Positions 20,385-34,879 are shown, numbered from the stretch's first letter. The stretch: DNA of 64,000 nt from Theropithecus gelada (GCF_003255815.1 NC_037680.1:13428603-13492602); one strand, 5' to 3'. A program made the numbers and translations. The notes: generated by a model not told the origin, from the letters alone.

Positions 20385-20745
20385 TCTGTAATTTCCTTTT
20401 CTTTCAACACTATATCTTAGAAATAAGTTGCATCAAGATTACACAGTATTCCATTGTATGGATGTACAATAATTTACAGTAAGTTCTCTACAACTAGTTG
20501 TTATCCAATCATGTATTATTTATTAAACATGCAATTTAAATTTTGCATATGTGCATATGTGTGTATGTGTATATCTATATGTTGTGTATTTAATAAATAT
20601 GTGAACACACATGTATAAGAACATACATGAACAATTACATATAATAGTATATATGAACAAGTATAGGATAAACTTAAATTTTAATTGCTAGGTTAAGTGT
20701 ATGGGCTTTTCATGTTTGGTAGCTATAGTGAAATTTCTATTAATA
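20385..20745 (-). repeat. Old L1 (L1M) 3' fragment, piece 1
   Basis: 'acagtattccattgtatggat' and the following AT-rich tract suggest an L1M complement, resumed after the Alu pair at 21367-21850. Confidence 0.6.
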
Positions 20746-20754
20746 GATGGTATA

Positions 20755-21366
<612 letters not shown>

Positions 21367-21850
21367 CCCCAGATAGATGGTATAGTCATTACATTCCTTT
21401 CAACAATGTAAGACAGTTCCTTTTTCTTCATATGCTCATTGATATACTGTTTTGTTAAACGTTATAATTTTTATAACTATAATAGTTAAACATTTGTCTT
21501 ACTATAGTTTCAATTTACATTTCTTTTATCAATTAGATTTATGCAGTCAAAACCTATTTGTATTTCCTTTTCTATCAATTATTTGTTTACATTTTTTGCA
21601 CATTTTTCTCAGTCATTGAAATTAGCCTTCTCTTTAATTTGCAACACATAAATAATTTTTCCTTAATTAGAAATTTCTTTTTACTTTATATATATTTTCC
21701 AGAAGGGTGACACCTTTGAAATTCTTACACAATCAAATATATTCCTTTTTATGACTTCCCTACAACAAAGTTATAAAAGAAGTCCTCTGTTTTATTTAGG
21801 GTTTTATTTAATAATGTTTAAATATTTCACTCATCTGGAATTTATTTATC
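21367..21850 (-). repeat. Old L1 (L1M), piece 2
   Basis: 'tcactcatctggaatttattt' is a typical L1 ORF2 landmark on the complement. It stops abruptly where the 148-bp duplicated block begins. Confidence 0.65.
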
Positions 21851-21998
21851 CTTCAGAAGGATACAAAAGAAAGTGCCAACACTGGTTACATGTGAAGGGA
21901 AATGGTTGGCTGAGAGACAAGAGTGGAAGAAACACTTACTTTTTACTTTTGTATAATGTACATGTAAATCTAGCCAATAAAAATAAACAATTTCAAAA
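21851..21998. repeat. 148-bp block duplicated at 25759-25906 (copy 1)
   Basis: Matches the other copy at 143 of 148 positions. The left flanks differ completely; the right flank diverges after 'caatttcaaaa'. The content resembles an L1M 3' end. Confidence 0.93.
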
Positions 21999-22023
21999 GA
22001 AGAGGGGAAAGAATCCCTTTCCC

Positions 22024-22320
22024 TTTTTTTCTTTAAGACAGAGTCGTGCTCTTGTCACCCAGGCTGGAGGGCAACAGTGCAATTTTGGCTCACTACAACC
22101 TCCGCCTCCTGGGTTCTAGCGATTCTCCTGCCTCAGCCTCCTGAGTAGCTGGGATTACAGCTGCCCACCACCACACCCAGTTAATTTTTGTATTTTTATT
22201 AGAGACGGGGTTTCACCATGTTGGCCAAACTGGTCTCGAACTCCTGACCTCAGGTGATCCACCCGGCTCGGCCTCTCAAAGTGCTGGGTTTACAACAGGC
22301 ATGAGCCGCTGTGTTGGGCC
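22024..22320 (-). mobile_element. Alu (older)
   Basis: 'aagacagagtcgtgctcttgt' to 'gcatgagccgctgtgttggg', diverged Alu complement. Confidence 0.93.
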
Positions 22321-22391
22321 CCCCTTTTTTAATACTCTAGTTTTTCATAACTTTCTTGACAATTGTTGCTTATTTATTTTTTCTTTTTCTT

Positions 22392-22690
<299 letters not shown>

Positions 22691-22796
22691 TATTTTTTCA
22701 AATAATATTCAGAATCAATTTTCTGGATCTACAAGGAGAATATTCTTATTTGAATATATTATATCTACAAATAAATTCAGAAAAAAGTAAAATCTT

Positions 22797-22955
22797 GGCT
22801 GGGTGTGGTAGCTCACGCCTATAATCCCAGCACTTTGGGAGGCCGAAGTGGGCGGATCACGAGGTCAGGAGTTCAAGACCAGCCTGGCCAACATGGTGAA
22901 ACCCCCGTCTCTACTAAAAATACAAAAATTAGCCAGGTGTGGTGGCACGCGCCTG
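22797..22955 (+). mobile_element. Alu truncated at its 3' end
   Basis: Starts 'ggctgggtgtggtagctcacg' and stops at 'ggcacgcgcctga' without right arm or tail. Unrelated AT-rich sequence follows for about 60 bp. Confidence 0.9.
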
Positions 22956-23017
22956 ATTTTAGTGTTTCATGTGGTAGTTGTTTTGGGATTGAAAGACACC
23001 CATAAACATATACACAC

Positions 23018-24040
<1,023 letters not shown>

Positions 24041-24099
24041 TATCTTTGTACTTTGGAGCTCTTTAAAAAGCATCAGAAAACCATGACCATGTGGTGTTA

Positions 24100-24600
24100 T
24101 TTAAAGGAATTATAAAAAAAAAATGCATTGGGAAAAAACCATGAGAGACTCATATCACATACAAAGAGATTATTTTTGTACTATATAAAGATATTCAGCA
24201 TATCAAGAAAAAAGCCAATACATTTAGAAGACAGGGCAAGCAGCACACACAGACAACTGACAGAAAAAAAGTACAAGTAACACGTATGTGTGAAAAAAAA
24301 TGCTCAAATGCATTTAATGACATAATGGACAAATGTGTATTAAAGCTACTATCAGTTCACTTTGGCCAAGAATAAAATAATTTATATTTCACTATGTTTG
24401 AAAGGTATGGAAAAAGAAACAATCTGGCATAGGGCTGGTGGAAATGTAAAAAGCTGTGTCTTCCATGGAGCATGATTTGGAAAAATCTAATAATATAAAA
24501 ATGCACATGCCCTTTAAACTAGCAATTTCACTTCTATAACTTTATCTTAAGATTTTTCCCCTATGTATATGGCATGAAATATGAAAATAGCTAACAACTA
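24100..24600 (+). repeat. Old L1 (L1M) 3' UTR, part 1
   Basis: 'catttaatgacataatggac' and 'gggctggtggaaatgtaaaa' fit an L1M 3' region. Confidence 0.65.
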
Positions 24601-24800
24601 TCGAGTACTCCCCACGTATGGTCACTGTTCAAGCACTTTATAAATATTAGGTAATATAAGTCTCATAATAACTCTCCAAGGCAGGCATAATACTTTGCCA
24701 TTTTTTTTGAGCTGAAGAAACTGAGGTATGAGGAGATAAAGTTACTTTTCTAAAATGAAGCATTCCACAATAGTAGATGTGAAAATAAAACACAAGTGGT
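24600..24800 (-). repeat. MIR element
   Basis: 'caagcactttataaatatta', 'aactctccaaggcaggcata' and 'gctgaagaaactgaggtatg' in order give a reverse MIR. Confidence 0.75.
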
Positions 24801-24839
24801 CTAGCTCTAAATTTCCATGTTCTTCAGAACTATAAAATA

Positions 24840-24974
24840 CTACCTCTCAACATGTGCAAAGATATTCACTGCTGCATTGTATGCATAGCTATATACTATA
24901 AACGTCCACTAAGAGTAGACTGCATAAATAAATTCTAAACGGTATAATAGATGCAGCATTTAAAATGAATATCA
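24840..24974 (+). repeat. Old L1 (L1M) 3' UTR, part 2
   Basis: 'caaagatattcactgctgca' is a standard L1 3' UTR landmark. Interrupted by two Alus; resumes at 25589. Confidence 0.7.
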
Positions 24975-25281
24975 GGCTGGGCGTGGTGGCTCATGCCTGT
25001 AATCCCAGCACTTCGGGAGGCCAAGGCAGGCGAATCACCTGAGGTCAGGAGTTCGAGACCAGCCTGGCCAACATGGTGAAACCCCATCTCTAGTAAAAAT
25101 AACAAAAATTAGCCGGGCATGGTGGCGCATGCCTGTAATCTCAGCTACTCAGGAGGCTGAGGCAGGAGAACTGCTTGAACATCGGAAGCAGAGGTTGCAG
25201 TGAGCCGAGATTATACCACTGCACTCCATCCAGCCTGCGCAACAGAGAGAGACTCCGTCTGAAAAAAATACTATAAAATAA
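24975..25281 (+). mobile_element. Alu, full length
   Basis: 'ggctgggcgtggtggctcatg' to 'ctccgtctgaaaaaa'. Target site aaaatgaatatc at 24962-24973 and 25285-25296. Confidence 0.95.
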
Positions 25282-25573
<292 letters not shown>

Positions 25574-25588
25574 AATAAAATGAATATC

Positions 25589-25920
25589 AAAGCTCTTTGA
25601 GTAGCTGATATGGAAAGATCTACAATACATACTAGATGAAGAAAGCGAGCTGCAGAATAATACACAAATTGTGCTATATATGTTGAAATAAAATGAAGTA
25701 ATATTATACACATATAATCATGTTTTGTATTATACATGCTTGCTCACCCAAAGAGTATCTTCAGAAAGATACAAAAGAAAGTGCCAACAATGGTTACACG
25801 CGAAGGGAAATGGTTGGCTGAGAGACAAGAGTGGAAGAAACACTTACTTTTTACTTTTGTATAATGTACATGTAAATGTAGCCAATAAAAATAAACAATT
25901 TCAAAAATAAAAAGCAGAAA
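25589..25920 (+). repeat. Old L1 (L1M) 3' end, part 3, with copy 2 of the 148-bp block
   Basis: Continues the L1M after the Alu pair. 25759-25906 is the second copy of the block at 21851-21998. Confidence 0.7.
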
Positions 25921-26016
25921 GTAAAAAATAAAAATAAAGGAAGACTTTGCCATTATCCATTACTTTTATTTATTTTACATATAGTTCATCCACCTATGCA
26001 TAATAATCCACCAACT

Positions 26017-26364
<348 letters not shown>

Positions 26365-26439
26365 TTAAAGAATGATTAATAAAGCAATGTTCACAGTAAA
26401 TATGTAAGGAAAAAGTTTATGGAAAATAGTTTGTCTTAC

Positions 26440-26525
26440 CTGATGCGTGCATTACAGTATCTTTTTGCATAGTCGGTCCATCTTCCAAATTTTTGTGGAA
26501 AGAGAGCTTCAATCTGCATGAAAAG
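26440..26525 (-). CDS. ZRANB3: ZRANB3 coding exon following motif III
   Basis: This 86-bp exon is too short to stand out as an open frame. On the minus strand it follows a gttatag acceptor and reads CTT TTC ATG CAG ATT GAA, that is LFMQIEALFPQKF, then GRWTDYAKRYCNARI, with a leftover AG before a gtaag donor. LFMQIEALFP joins in phase to ...GRPEE of the exon at 31199-31430 and matches the ZRANB3 segment between motifs III and IV. The last codon is split (AG|N) and is completed in the next exon, which I could not find between here and position 1. As I recall, human ZRANB3 has His where this copy has Arg in CNARI (a CAC to CGC change would suffice); not checked. An AluY sits only 120 bp beyond the donor. 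Confidence 0.95.
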
Positions 26526-26892
26526 CTATAACAATACAAGTGTTCATAATATGTTGTAATATTTTCAAGTAAATTATTATTACAATGATAAAACCATTTA
26601 ACAAAATAGTGGGAAGTATAAAAGAAAATCCAACTCTTTCTTTCTCAAGTCCTCTCCCTTTTATTCATCAGGGGTAATCGTCATATGTTGTATAAATACA
26701 CATTTTTCTATGTTGATATAAGCATACATTTATTCACATAAAGAGGATCATATCATATATATTGTTACACAACTAGAATTTTGTCCCATAAAACATGTCT
26801 CAGACACTTTTAAAGTACACGTGTCTATTTTTATTTAGTTTTAAAGCCTTATATAAACAATATAATAATAATGCACTATTTAAAAACTGAAT

Positions 26893-27208
26893 GGCATTCT
26901 CAGCAAACTATCGCAAGAACAGAAAACCAAACACCGCATTTTCTCACTCATAGGTGGGAATTGAACAATGAGATCATTTGGACACAGGAAGGGGAACATC
27001 ACACACCGGGACCTGTTGTGGCGTGGGGGGAGGGGGGAGGGGGGAGGGATAGCATTAGGAGATATACCTAATGTAAATGACGAGTTAATGGGTGCAGCAC
27101 ACCAACATGGCACATGTATACATATGTAACAAACCTGCATCTTGTGCACATGTACCCTAGCACAAAAAGTATAATTAAAAAAAAAACAAAACAAAAAAAA
27201 ACAAAAAC
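26893..27208 (+). mobile_element. L1PA-type 3' UTR insertion with G-rich tract
   Basis: 'aaccaaacaccgcattttctc', the G-rich tract, 'acctaatgtaaatgacgagt' and an A-rich tail. Target-site duplication aaaactgaat at 26883-26892 and 27209-27218, so a short 5'-truncated insertion. Confidence 0.95.
27024..27052 (+). other. G-quadruplex-prone tract in the L1 3' UTR
   Basis: Four or more runs of five to six G separated by single A (ggggggaggggggag...), the conserved polypurine feature of primate L1 3' UTRs. Confidence 0.85.
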
Positions 27209-27238
27209 AAAACTGAATAGCAACCCATTATGATGTAG

Positions 27239-27600
<362 letters not shown>

Positions 27601-27649
27601 TATTTCTAGCTTATATGAAGTTACTAATACTAACAACTTCATACAACTT

Positions 27650-27651
<2 letters not shown>

Positions 27652-27688
<37 letters not shown>
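27652..27688. repeat. (GT)n(AT)n microsatellite
   Basis: About 10 GT units followed directly by about 8 AT units. Confidence 0.98.
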
Positions 27689-27734
27689 GAATATATAGGT
27701 GTAGTATATCTATTAATCATCTATCCATTCATCC

Positions 27735-28545
27735 ATCCATTTGCATTTCTATTAGAGGTGATGTAGGATTATATTTAGAAATGGAATAGCTGATTCTAAG
27801 GTATATACTGTTTTAAAGTTTGATAATGTTACCATGTTGCCCAGTAAGATTATCCCAATTTACACTCCCATCAATAGTATCTTGAAACATTTTCATTTTT
27901 ACAACTCTGATAGGCTGCACAGAGTACTGTCTCATTATGTTAATATATTTTTTAAAACCAACAGCTTTATTGTGACATGTAATTCATATACTATTCAAAC
28001 TTTTAAAGAACATAATTCAGTGGCTTTCAATAGATTCACACAGTTGTGCACCAATCATGACCAATTCTATGATATTTTTATCATCCCCCAAAAAACCTCC
28101 ATACCCATTAGTAGTCACTGCCTATTTCTCGTCTCTTCTGATTCTGCCACCTACTAATCCACTTTCGGTCTCTATGACTTGGCCTATTCTGGGCATTTCA
28201 TATAAATAGAATCATACAATATGCAGCCTTTTGTATCTGGCTTATTTCACCCAGCATAGTGCTTTCAAAGTTAATTCATGTTATAGCATATATAGTATTT
28301 CACTCCTCTTTAGGTCCAAATAATTCCATTGTATGGCTATATCACATTTGTTTATACATTCATCAATTGATGAGTATTTTACTTGTTCCCACTTTTTGAA
28401 TATCATGAATAATGCTACTATGTAACTATACACATGAGTATATAATTTCTGGTGAGAACTTGTTTTCAGTTCTCTTGGGTATATACCTAAGAATAAAATT
28501 ATTGGGTGATACAGTAACGTTTTAAGTAACTCCTAAATTTTTCTA
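27735..28545 (-). repeat. Old L1 (L1M) 3' region
   Basis: 'tcattttacaact'-type and 'aatagaatcatacaatatgc', 'ttccattgtatggctatatc' and 'ttctcttgggtatatacctaa' landmarks, complement orientation. Confidence 0.8.
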
Positions 28546-28574
28546 AAGTGACTTCAGTGCTTTATGTCCGTTTA

Positions 28575-28855
28575 ATATGACAACATATTCAGAAATAACC
28601 AATGGGCCAAAGAAGAAATCACAAAGGAAATTAGAAAACACTTTGAGATAAGGGAAATTGAGAACACAACATACCAAAACATGAGTTGCAGCAAAAATAG
28701 TGCTAAGAGGGAAATTAATAGTTGCATATGCCTATGTTAAACAAGAAGAACTCAAATCAATAACCTAATTTTTCACCTTAACACACTGGAAAAGTAAGGG
28801 CAAACAACACACAGCAAATAGAAGGAAGGTCACAATAAAGATTAGAGTGGAAATA
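28575..28855 (+). repeat. Old L1 ORF2 fragment
   Basis: 'ccaaagaagaaatcacaaagg', 'gtgctaagagggaaatta' and 'ctcaaatcaataacctaa' are degenerate L1 ORF2 on the plus strand, next to an oppositely oriented L1M 3' end. Confidence 0.85.
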
Positions 28856-28856
28856 G

Positions 28857-29061
28857 ACTGGGCGCAGTGGCTCAAACCTGTAATCCCAGCCCTTTGGGAG
28901 GCTAAGATGGGCAGATCACTTGAGGCCAGGAGTTTGAAAGCAGACTGGCCAACATGGTAAAATCCAGTCTCTACTAAAAATACAAAAATGTGCCAGGCGT
29001 GGTGGCACGCACCTGTAATCCTAGCTACTCGGGAGGCTGAGGTGGAAGAACTGCTTGAACC
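28857..29061 (+). mobile_element. Alu interrupted by an assembly N
   Basis: Normal from 'ctgggcgcagtggctcaaacc' to 'gaagaactgcttgaacc', then one N at 29062 and an A-run. About 70 bp of right arm is missing at the N. Confidence 0.92.
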
Positions 29062-29062
29062 N

Positions 29063-29083
29063 AAAAAAAAAAAAAAAAAAAAA

Positions 29084-29139
<56 letters not shown>
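29063..29139. repeat. Poly-A followed by (AAAG)n
   Basis: About 23 A, then about 13 gaaa units; derived from an Alu tail. Confidence 0.97.
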
Positions 29140-29427
29140 CAAAATGAGAGAACTCACACTTCCTAATTTCAAAACTCCTAACTTAGAATTTCAAATTTTA
29201 TATTATTTTTCTTAAAAAAAATCCCAAACACAAATTGTACAATCATTAGGACTCACAAAATTGGTATTTACCCTTGGTTTGAATAGTGGCTACCATAGGT
29301 GAAGAGTGAAAAGTAATGACATGTGATAAGAGTAGGATGTAAGAGCCACTGTTGTATTGTCAATGTTCTATTTCTTATGCTCGATAATAAGTAGATGAGT
29401 ATTTATTTTGTTATCATCATTTAAAAT

Positions 29428-29728
29428 GTATGGTTTTTTTTTTTTTTGAGACAGAGTCTCACTCTGTCGCTCAGGCTGGAGTGCAATGGTCAGATCTCAG
29501 CTCACCGCAACCTTGGCCCCCTAGGTTCAAGTGATTCTCCTGCCTCAGCCTCCCGGGTAGCTGGAACTACAGGCCAGGCCACCATGCCCAGCTAATTTTG
29601 TACTTTTAGTAAAGATGGGGTTTCACCAATGCTGGCCAGGCTGGTCTTGAACTTCTGGCCTCAAGTGATCCACTCGCCTCAGCTTCCCAAAGTGCTGGGA
29701 TTACAGGCATGAGTTACTGAGTCCAACC
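29428..29728 (-). mobile_element. Alu
   Basis: T-run and 'gagacagagtctcactctgtc' through 'ttacaggcatgagttactgag'. Confidence 0.94.
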
Positions 29729-29989
29729 TACTCACTGGACTCAGTAGGACTGAGTATCTTGAAGGATACGTTTCATGATTTTTTTTAAAGGATATCATCA
29801 CCCCTATTATTCAATGACATAATTTGGGGACATATGTCAATTACTTGGAGCTACAGCACTGTCAGTGGGTATCCAAGAGAAAAAACTGTAAAAGGTACAA
29901 TTAAACATTTTATCATCACTATCTATGTACTTTTATATGTATCTCATAAGATTTCCAGGATAGAATTGAAAGTAGAGCTTAGGTAATAC

Positions 29990-30145
29990 TGTTAGACAGG
30001 CAATGATAATAGCTGTCACCCAGGCTTGGCTCAAAAATTAACATAATATTGGCTACCATATGTTGAGTGACTATGTGACAAGGCACAGGGTGAGGTACTT
30101 TCAAAGCAGTATTACCTTTAATTCTCCCAGCAACCCTACAAGACA
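29990..30145 (-). repeat. Possible MIR
   Basis: 'aattctcccagcaaccctac' after 'gtgaggtactttcaaagcag' resembles a reverse MIR. Diverged. Confidence 0.5.
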
Positions 30146-30661
30146 GCCCATGTTTTTCCATGATTCAGTGTTCATTAGTAAACAGAATTTCCTTAAGGAA
30201 CACTAAAACTTACAGACATTTCTTCCATCATGTCTTCTTCCTAACTCTTTAACCACTCCATGTACTACCCATCTCTTAGAGTAGCAAAAGCTAAATGGGA
30301 TATCAAATGCATGCCTTATTCTTTCATTCTAGGCAGATACCTTATCTGGTCTGCACATAAGCTTTAGTTTCTCTTTACTTTCCCAAATGTGAATCTTAAA
30401 GTGAAAGAACAGAAAGAAGTTCTGCAATGCAATGTAAAGGAAATAAGGTAGATTCAATCCCAATCCTAAGCAGCTTATAATGTAAAATAGATAGGATAAA
30501 TGAAGATTAAGACCATAGAAGAACCTCAGGAACACATTGTGAAGAATATTATACAGTTGTACTATGTATGGAAGCCTTATCATAAAGATAAAAGCTGTTT
30601 TTTATACACACCTACAAGCCTGGCGAAAGTTTAAATGTAAATAGATTAAAATAGCCATGGA
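30146..30661. other. Intronic sequence, nothing recognised
   Basis: No exon or repeat call. Confidence 0.4.
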
Positions 30662-30989
30662 GGCCGGGCGCGGTGGCTCAAGCCTGTAATCCCAGCACTT
30701 TGGGAGGCCGAGGCGGGTGGATCACGAGGTCAGGAGATCGAGACCATCCTGGCTAACATGGTGAAACCCCGTCTCTACTAAAAATACAAAAAACTAGCCG
30801 GGCGTGGTGGCGGGCGCCTGTAGTCCCAGCTACTCGGAGGCTGAGGCGGGAGAATGGCGCGAACCCGGGAGGCGGAGCTTGCAGTGAGCCGAGATCGNNN
30901 NNNNNNNNNNNNNNNNNNNNNNNNNNNNNNNNNNNNNNNNNNNNNNNNNNNNNNNNNNNNNNNNNNNNNNNNNNGGACACAGGGAGACC

Positions 30990-31025
<36 letters not shown>
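30662..31025 (+). mobile_element. AluY containing a 77-base N gap
   Basis: 'ggccgggcgcggtggctcaag' to 'gccgagatcg', then N at 30898-30974, a garbled right-arm end and a long A tail. It ends about 170 bp from the donor of the ZRANB3 exon at 31199-31430. Confidence 0.95.
30898..30974. other. Assembly gap (77 N)
   Basis: Run of N inside an AluY right arm. The 20 bases after it (ggacacagggagacccc...) do not match Alu well and look like low-quality read end. Confidence 0.99.
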
Positions 31026-31027
<2 letters not shown>

Positions 31028-31198
31028 AAATAAAATAGCCATGATAAAACATACGTACTATCTAGAAATTCCCAATGTACTCCTCTAGCATTTGAGGCAT
31101 CTAATTTGAAATCAAAAATTGCAAAACAGGTGGTTAATTCAATATCCCTCCTACCTCCCTTCTCTTCTTTTAAGTTCAGAGTATAAGGATTGTAATAC

Positions 31199-31430
31199 CT
31201 CTTCAGGCCTTCCTAAAGCTGGTGTTCCTGTAAGAAGAATGGCTCGTCTGGCTTTCTGTACTACTGGCAATAAAATCCTGCTGCGAGTTGCATTTCTGGA
31301 TTTCATGTAGTGTGATTCATCCACTATAACTACTTTGAAGTTCTGGTTATTCAGTGCATCTATCAAAGTCTCTGCATCTGCGGTTAAGAGACCATAACCC
31401 AGAACTGTCACTTTACTGGTCGATATTCTC
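31199..31430 (-). CDS. ZRANB3: ZRANB3 coding exon with helicase motifs II and III
   Basis: The exon is 232 bp. Its acceptor is ttttctag; the first base G completes the Arg codon split from the exon at 34701-34879, and 77 full codons follow, ending ...GRPEE before a gtatta donor. It encodes the central part of the first RecA-like lobe. Motif II reads VVIVDESH (the DExH box that coordinates Mg-ATP; about residues 157-160 in human numbering) and motif III reads ILLTGTPALGR. No stop or frameshift is present. A longer open frame reads through the donor to give VLQSLYSEL..., but this is intron, because the next exon at 26440-26525 continues the protein in phase. The intron to the preceding exon is 3.27 kb and the intron to the next is 4.67 kb. 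As I recall the human sequence, it has MSTS, ADAK and LLPIV where this copy has ISTS, ADAE and LLPVV; these are conservative differences and I have not checked them. Confidence 0.96.
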
Positions 31431-31832
31431 CTAGAAAAGAAAATCCATGTACTTAAAAAATATCTCAGTAATGACGTTATCATAAACAATACAACTCTAT
31501 TGTGAAAAAACACACAGGAGAAGAAAGCAGAATAGAGGAAAAATAAAAGGAGATGGTACTATTACTGAAACTCTTAAGATTTCACAATCCTCAAATCTAA
31601 TAAAACAGGATCCAAAATTTACAGTCTTACATAACCAAAACCAAAGTTTTAGTCAAATGATCTTTGAAAGATTTTGACATCCAGCAAGTCACATTACGTT
31701 CTGACAATATTTGCTTCTGTGTACCTAGGATCACGCATAAAATGGATAATTAAATACTAGTTGACTCTTAATGAAACCTTCACACAAATAAGATAGCAGT
31801 TTTTCAATCCAGATGCTACTGGTATTTTGAGC

Positions 31833-31946
31833 AGGACTAAGTGAAGCTCTGCGGTGCACTGAACAGCCCCTCCTGCTCAAAATAGCAGTAGCAGAACAGA
31901 CGTACAGGGCTGTTGAGTGCATTGCAGAGCTTCACTTCCTGGTCCT
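31833..31946 (+). other. Near-perfect 114-nt hairpin (palindromic element)
   Basis: The arms at 31841-31869 and 31907-31935 (29 nt each) are complementary at 26 positions, plus two G-U pairs if transcribed from the plus strand. The loop is 37 nt and itself holds a small hairpin (ctgct/agcag). Outer bases aggac (31833) and gtcct (31942) extend the stem. It could be the core of a palindromic MITE-type DNA transposon. Family not recognised; no evidence of expression. Confidence 0.7.
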
Positions 31947-32159
31947 ATCCATTAAGGGACAGTGGACAAGTCACTGTGACAACAAAAAAGTTCCTGGACC
32001 TAAGGTGATGAAGTGTGAAGTGTGGTTAGAAGAGGCGGGTACCACCTCACATCAAGAGCCATTGAGCTAAAATGATCCCTGATCTTCAGATTTCTATAAT
32101 TCACACATCTGTAATATTCTTTATCTTGCTGTCAATAAATTATTCATTTACATATTTAT

Positions 32160-32295
32160 GTCTGTTACCATATCATGAGATTGGTAAGGGCAGGGAATGT
32201 GTCTTACTCATCTTTTAGTAGTATTCATACACAGTGCTATGATCCCAAATAAAGTTTGTAGAATGAAATAGACAAATAAATTCATTAATACTAAG
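32160..32295 (+). repeat. L2-like 3' end
   Basis: 'gtaagggcagggaatgtgtct', 'tcatacacagtgctatgatcc' and 'gtagaatgaaatag' follow the L2 3' pattern. Confidence 0.7.
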
Positions 32296-32470
32296 ACATA
32301 TCACTTTTGCATTTTCTATATCACCAGAAAAAAATACAGGACAGAGCCAGTCTTCTGCAATTCTCTGTCCTCTAACAGAAAAGGTAGAGGTCCTAAGCAG
32401 CCAGAACCACTAGGGCAACTGCATTTTAAGCCCTGGATTAATCTACTTAATACAGAGACCTACAATTTTC

Positions 32471-32784
32471 TTGTTTTTTTTTGAGACAGAGTCTCGCTCT
32501 GTCGCCCAGGCTGGAGTGCAGTGGTGCTATCTCGGCTCACCGCAAGCTCTCTCTGGGCTCATCGCAAGCTCCGCCTCCCGGGTTCACGCCATTCTCCTGC
32601 CTCAGCCTCCCGAGTAGCTGGGATTACAAGCGTCCGCCACCATACCTGGCTAATTTTTTGTATTTTTAGTAGAGACGGGGTTTCATTGTGTTAGCCGGGA
32701 TGGTCTAGATTTCTGACCTCGTGATCCACCCACCTTGGCCTCCCAAAATGCTGGGATTACAGGCGTAAGCCACTGCGCCTGGCC
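32471..32784 (-). mobile_element. AluY/S with internal duplication
   Basis: Flanks gagacctacaattttc and gagacctataattttc. Around 32535-32570 the 'ggctcaccgcaagctc' segment is repeated as 'ggctcatcgcaagctc', lengthening the element by about 27 bp. Confidence 0.94.
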
Positions 32785-33211
32785 GAGACCTATAATTTTC
32801 TCACTGTATTCAAACACCAGGAAGAGCCTGAAGAAGAAAAGTACTGGATTAATTACTATTACTATCTAACTTAGGTATATTGAGCGCAACATATAGGAGA
32901 CAATGGCTTCAAAGGCCACTGCAGCAGTCTGTAGCTTCTGTCCTACCATATCTTGACTAGTAAACAGTCCAAGCATAACTGATATAAGCCAGAAGGAAAG
33001 TATACGTATTTGTGGTGGACATATTGGTATACACCTAAACCTGTTTCTTTAAGTACCTGGAAGACCCTGGGTAGTTTTCTGTCCTTAACTAACATCCTCC
33101 AGGAAACTTCTACTCTGGAGTTGTAGATATATCTAACATATCCCAAATACAATTCAAATAAAAATATTATCCACCATTTAACTGCAAGAGTATATTTTCA
33201 AAATAATATAA

Positions 33212-34425
<1,214 letters not shown>

Positions 34426-34429
34426 AAAG

Positions 34430-34456
34430 CATATATATATATATATATATATATAT
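34430..34456. repeat. (AT)n microsatellite
   Basis: About 13 AT units. Confidence 0.97.
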
Positions 34457-34700
34457 CTTTAGAAGTATACATATTTTACTTTTACTTTAAAAATGTACCA
34501 TAAAGGAACTTAGAAATAAAATATACTGTTGGGTTTTAGATAAATAATTCATATTTTAAAATGTAAAATAAAATTATCCATACTACTTATTCCACTTCTA
34601 AATTATGATCTATAGGTGATATTGCATTCTAAAACATGAATACATACCAGGTACACACAAGGAAGACTTTTTTTCTTAAAGATTAAAAAGTGGTTCTTAC

Positions 34701-34879
34701 CTAACATCAGTTTTATTCTGAATAACATTGATTTCTTCTGGACTTAGCTCTGGGATCCATTTTTCAATTTCTTCTGTCCAAGGGTACCTCAGAGATGAAG
34801 GGACCACTATTAACAGAGGCCATTCCTCTTTATAGAAGTAAGCAATTCCAATTGCCTGGATTGTCTTTCCTAGACCCAT
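34701..34879 (-). CDS. ZRANB3: ZRANB3 coding exon with helicase motif I (Walker A)
   Basis: ZRANB3 is a SNF2-family ATPase that remodels and anneals DNA at stalled forks, binds PCNA and also carries an HNH nuclease domain. Read on the minus strand, this 179-bp exon follows a tttag acceptor and starts directly at ATG GGT CTA GGA AAG ACA, giving MGLGKT, the motif I phosphate-binding loop. Its lysine corresponds to K65 of the human protein if the N-terminus is conserved. The exon goes on through motif Ia ([12 protein letters not shown]) to ...NKTDV plus two bases (AG) of a split Arg codon, then a gtaag donor. The leading ATG is an internal Met at the exon boundary, not the start codon: the family has VADE just before it, which must lie in an upstream exon not found here. 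Identification comes from recalled family sequence and is very secure; exon number is not assigned. Confidence 0.96.

Noticed and set aside
27834..28157. 107-codon open frame
   Set aside because: It lies in the complement of an L1M 3' region and has no protein signature.
29063..29139. Lys/Glu-rich repeat protein
   Set aside because: Translation of an (AAAG)n Alu tail next to an assembly N.
31151..31198. Extension of the ZRANB3 exon past GRPEE
   Set aside because: The frame stays open, but a good donor (gtatta) sits at GRPEE and the next exon joins in phase to the known protein.
34877..34879. ATG at the exon edge as a start codon
   Set aside because: It is the internal Met of motif I, immediately after a splice acceptor. 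The true N-terminus lies in exons outside the recognised part.
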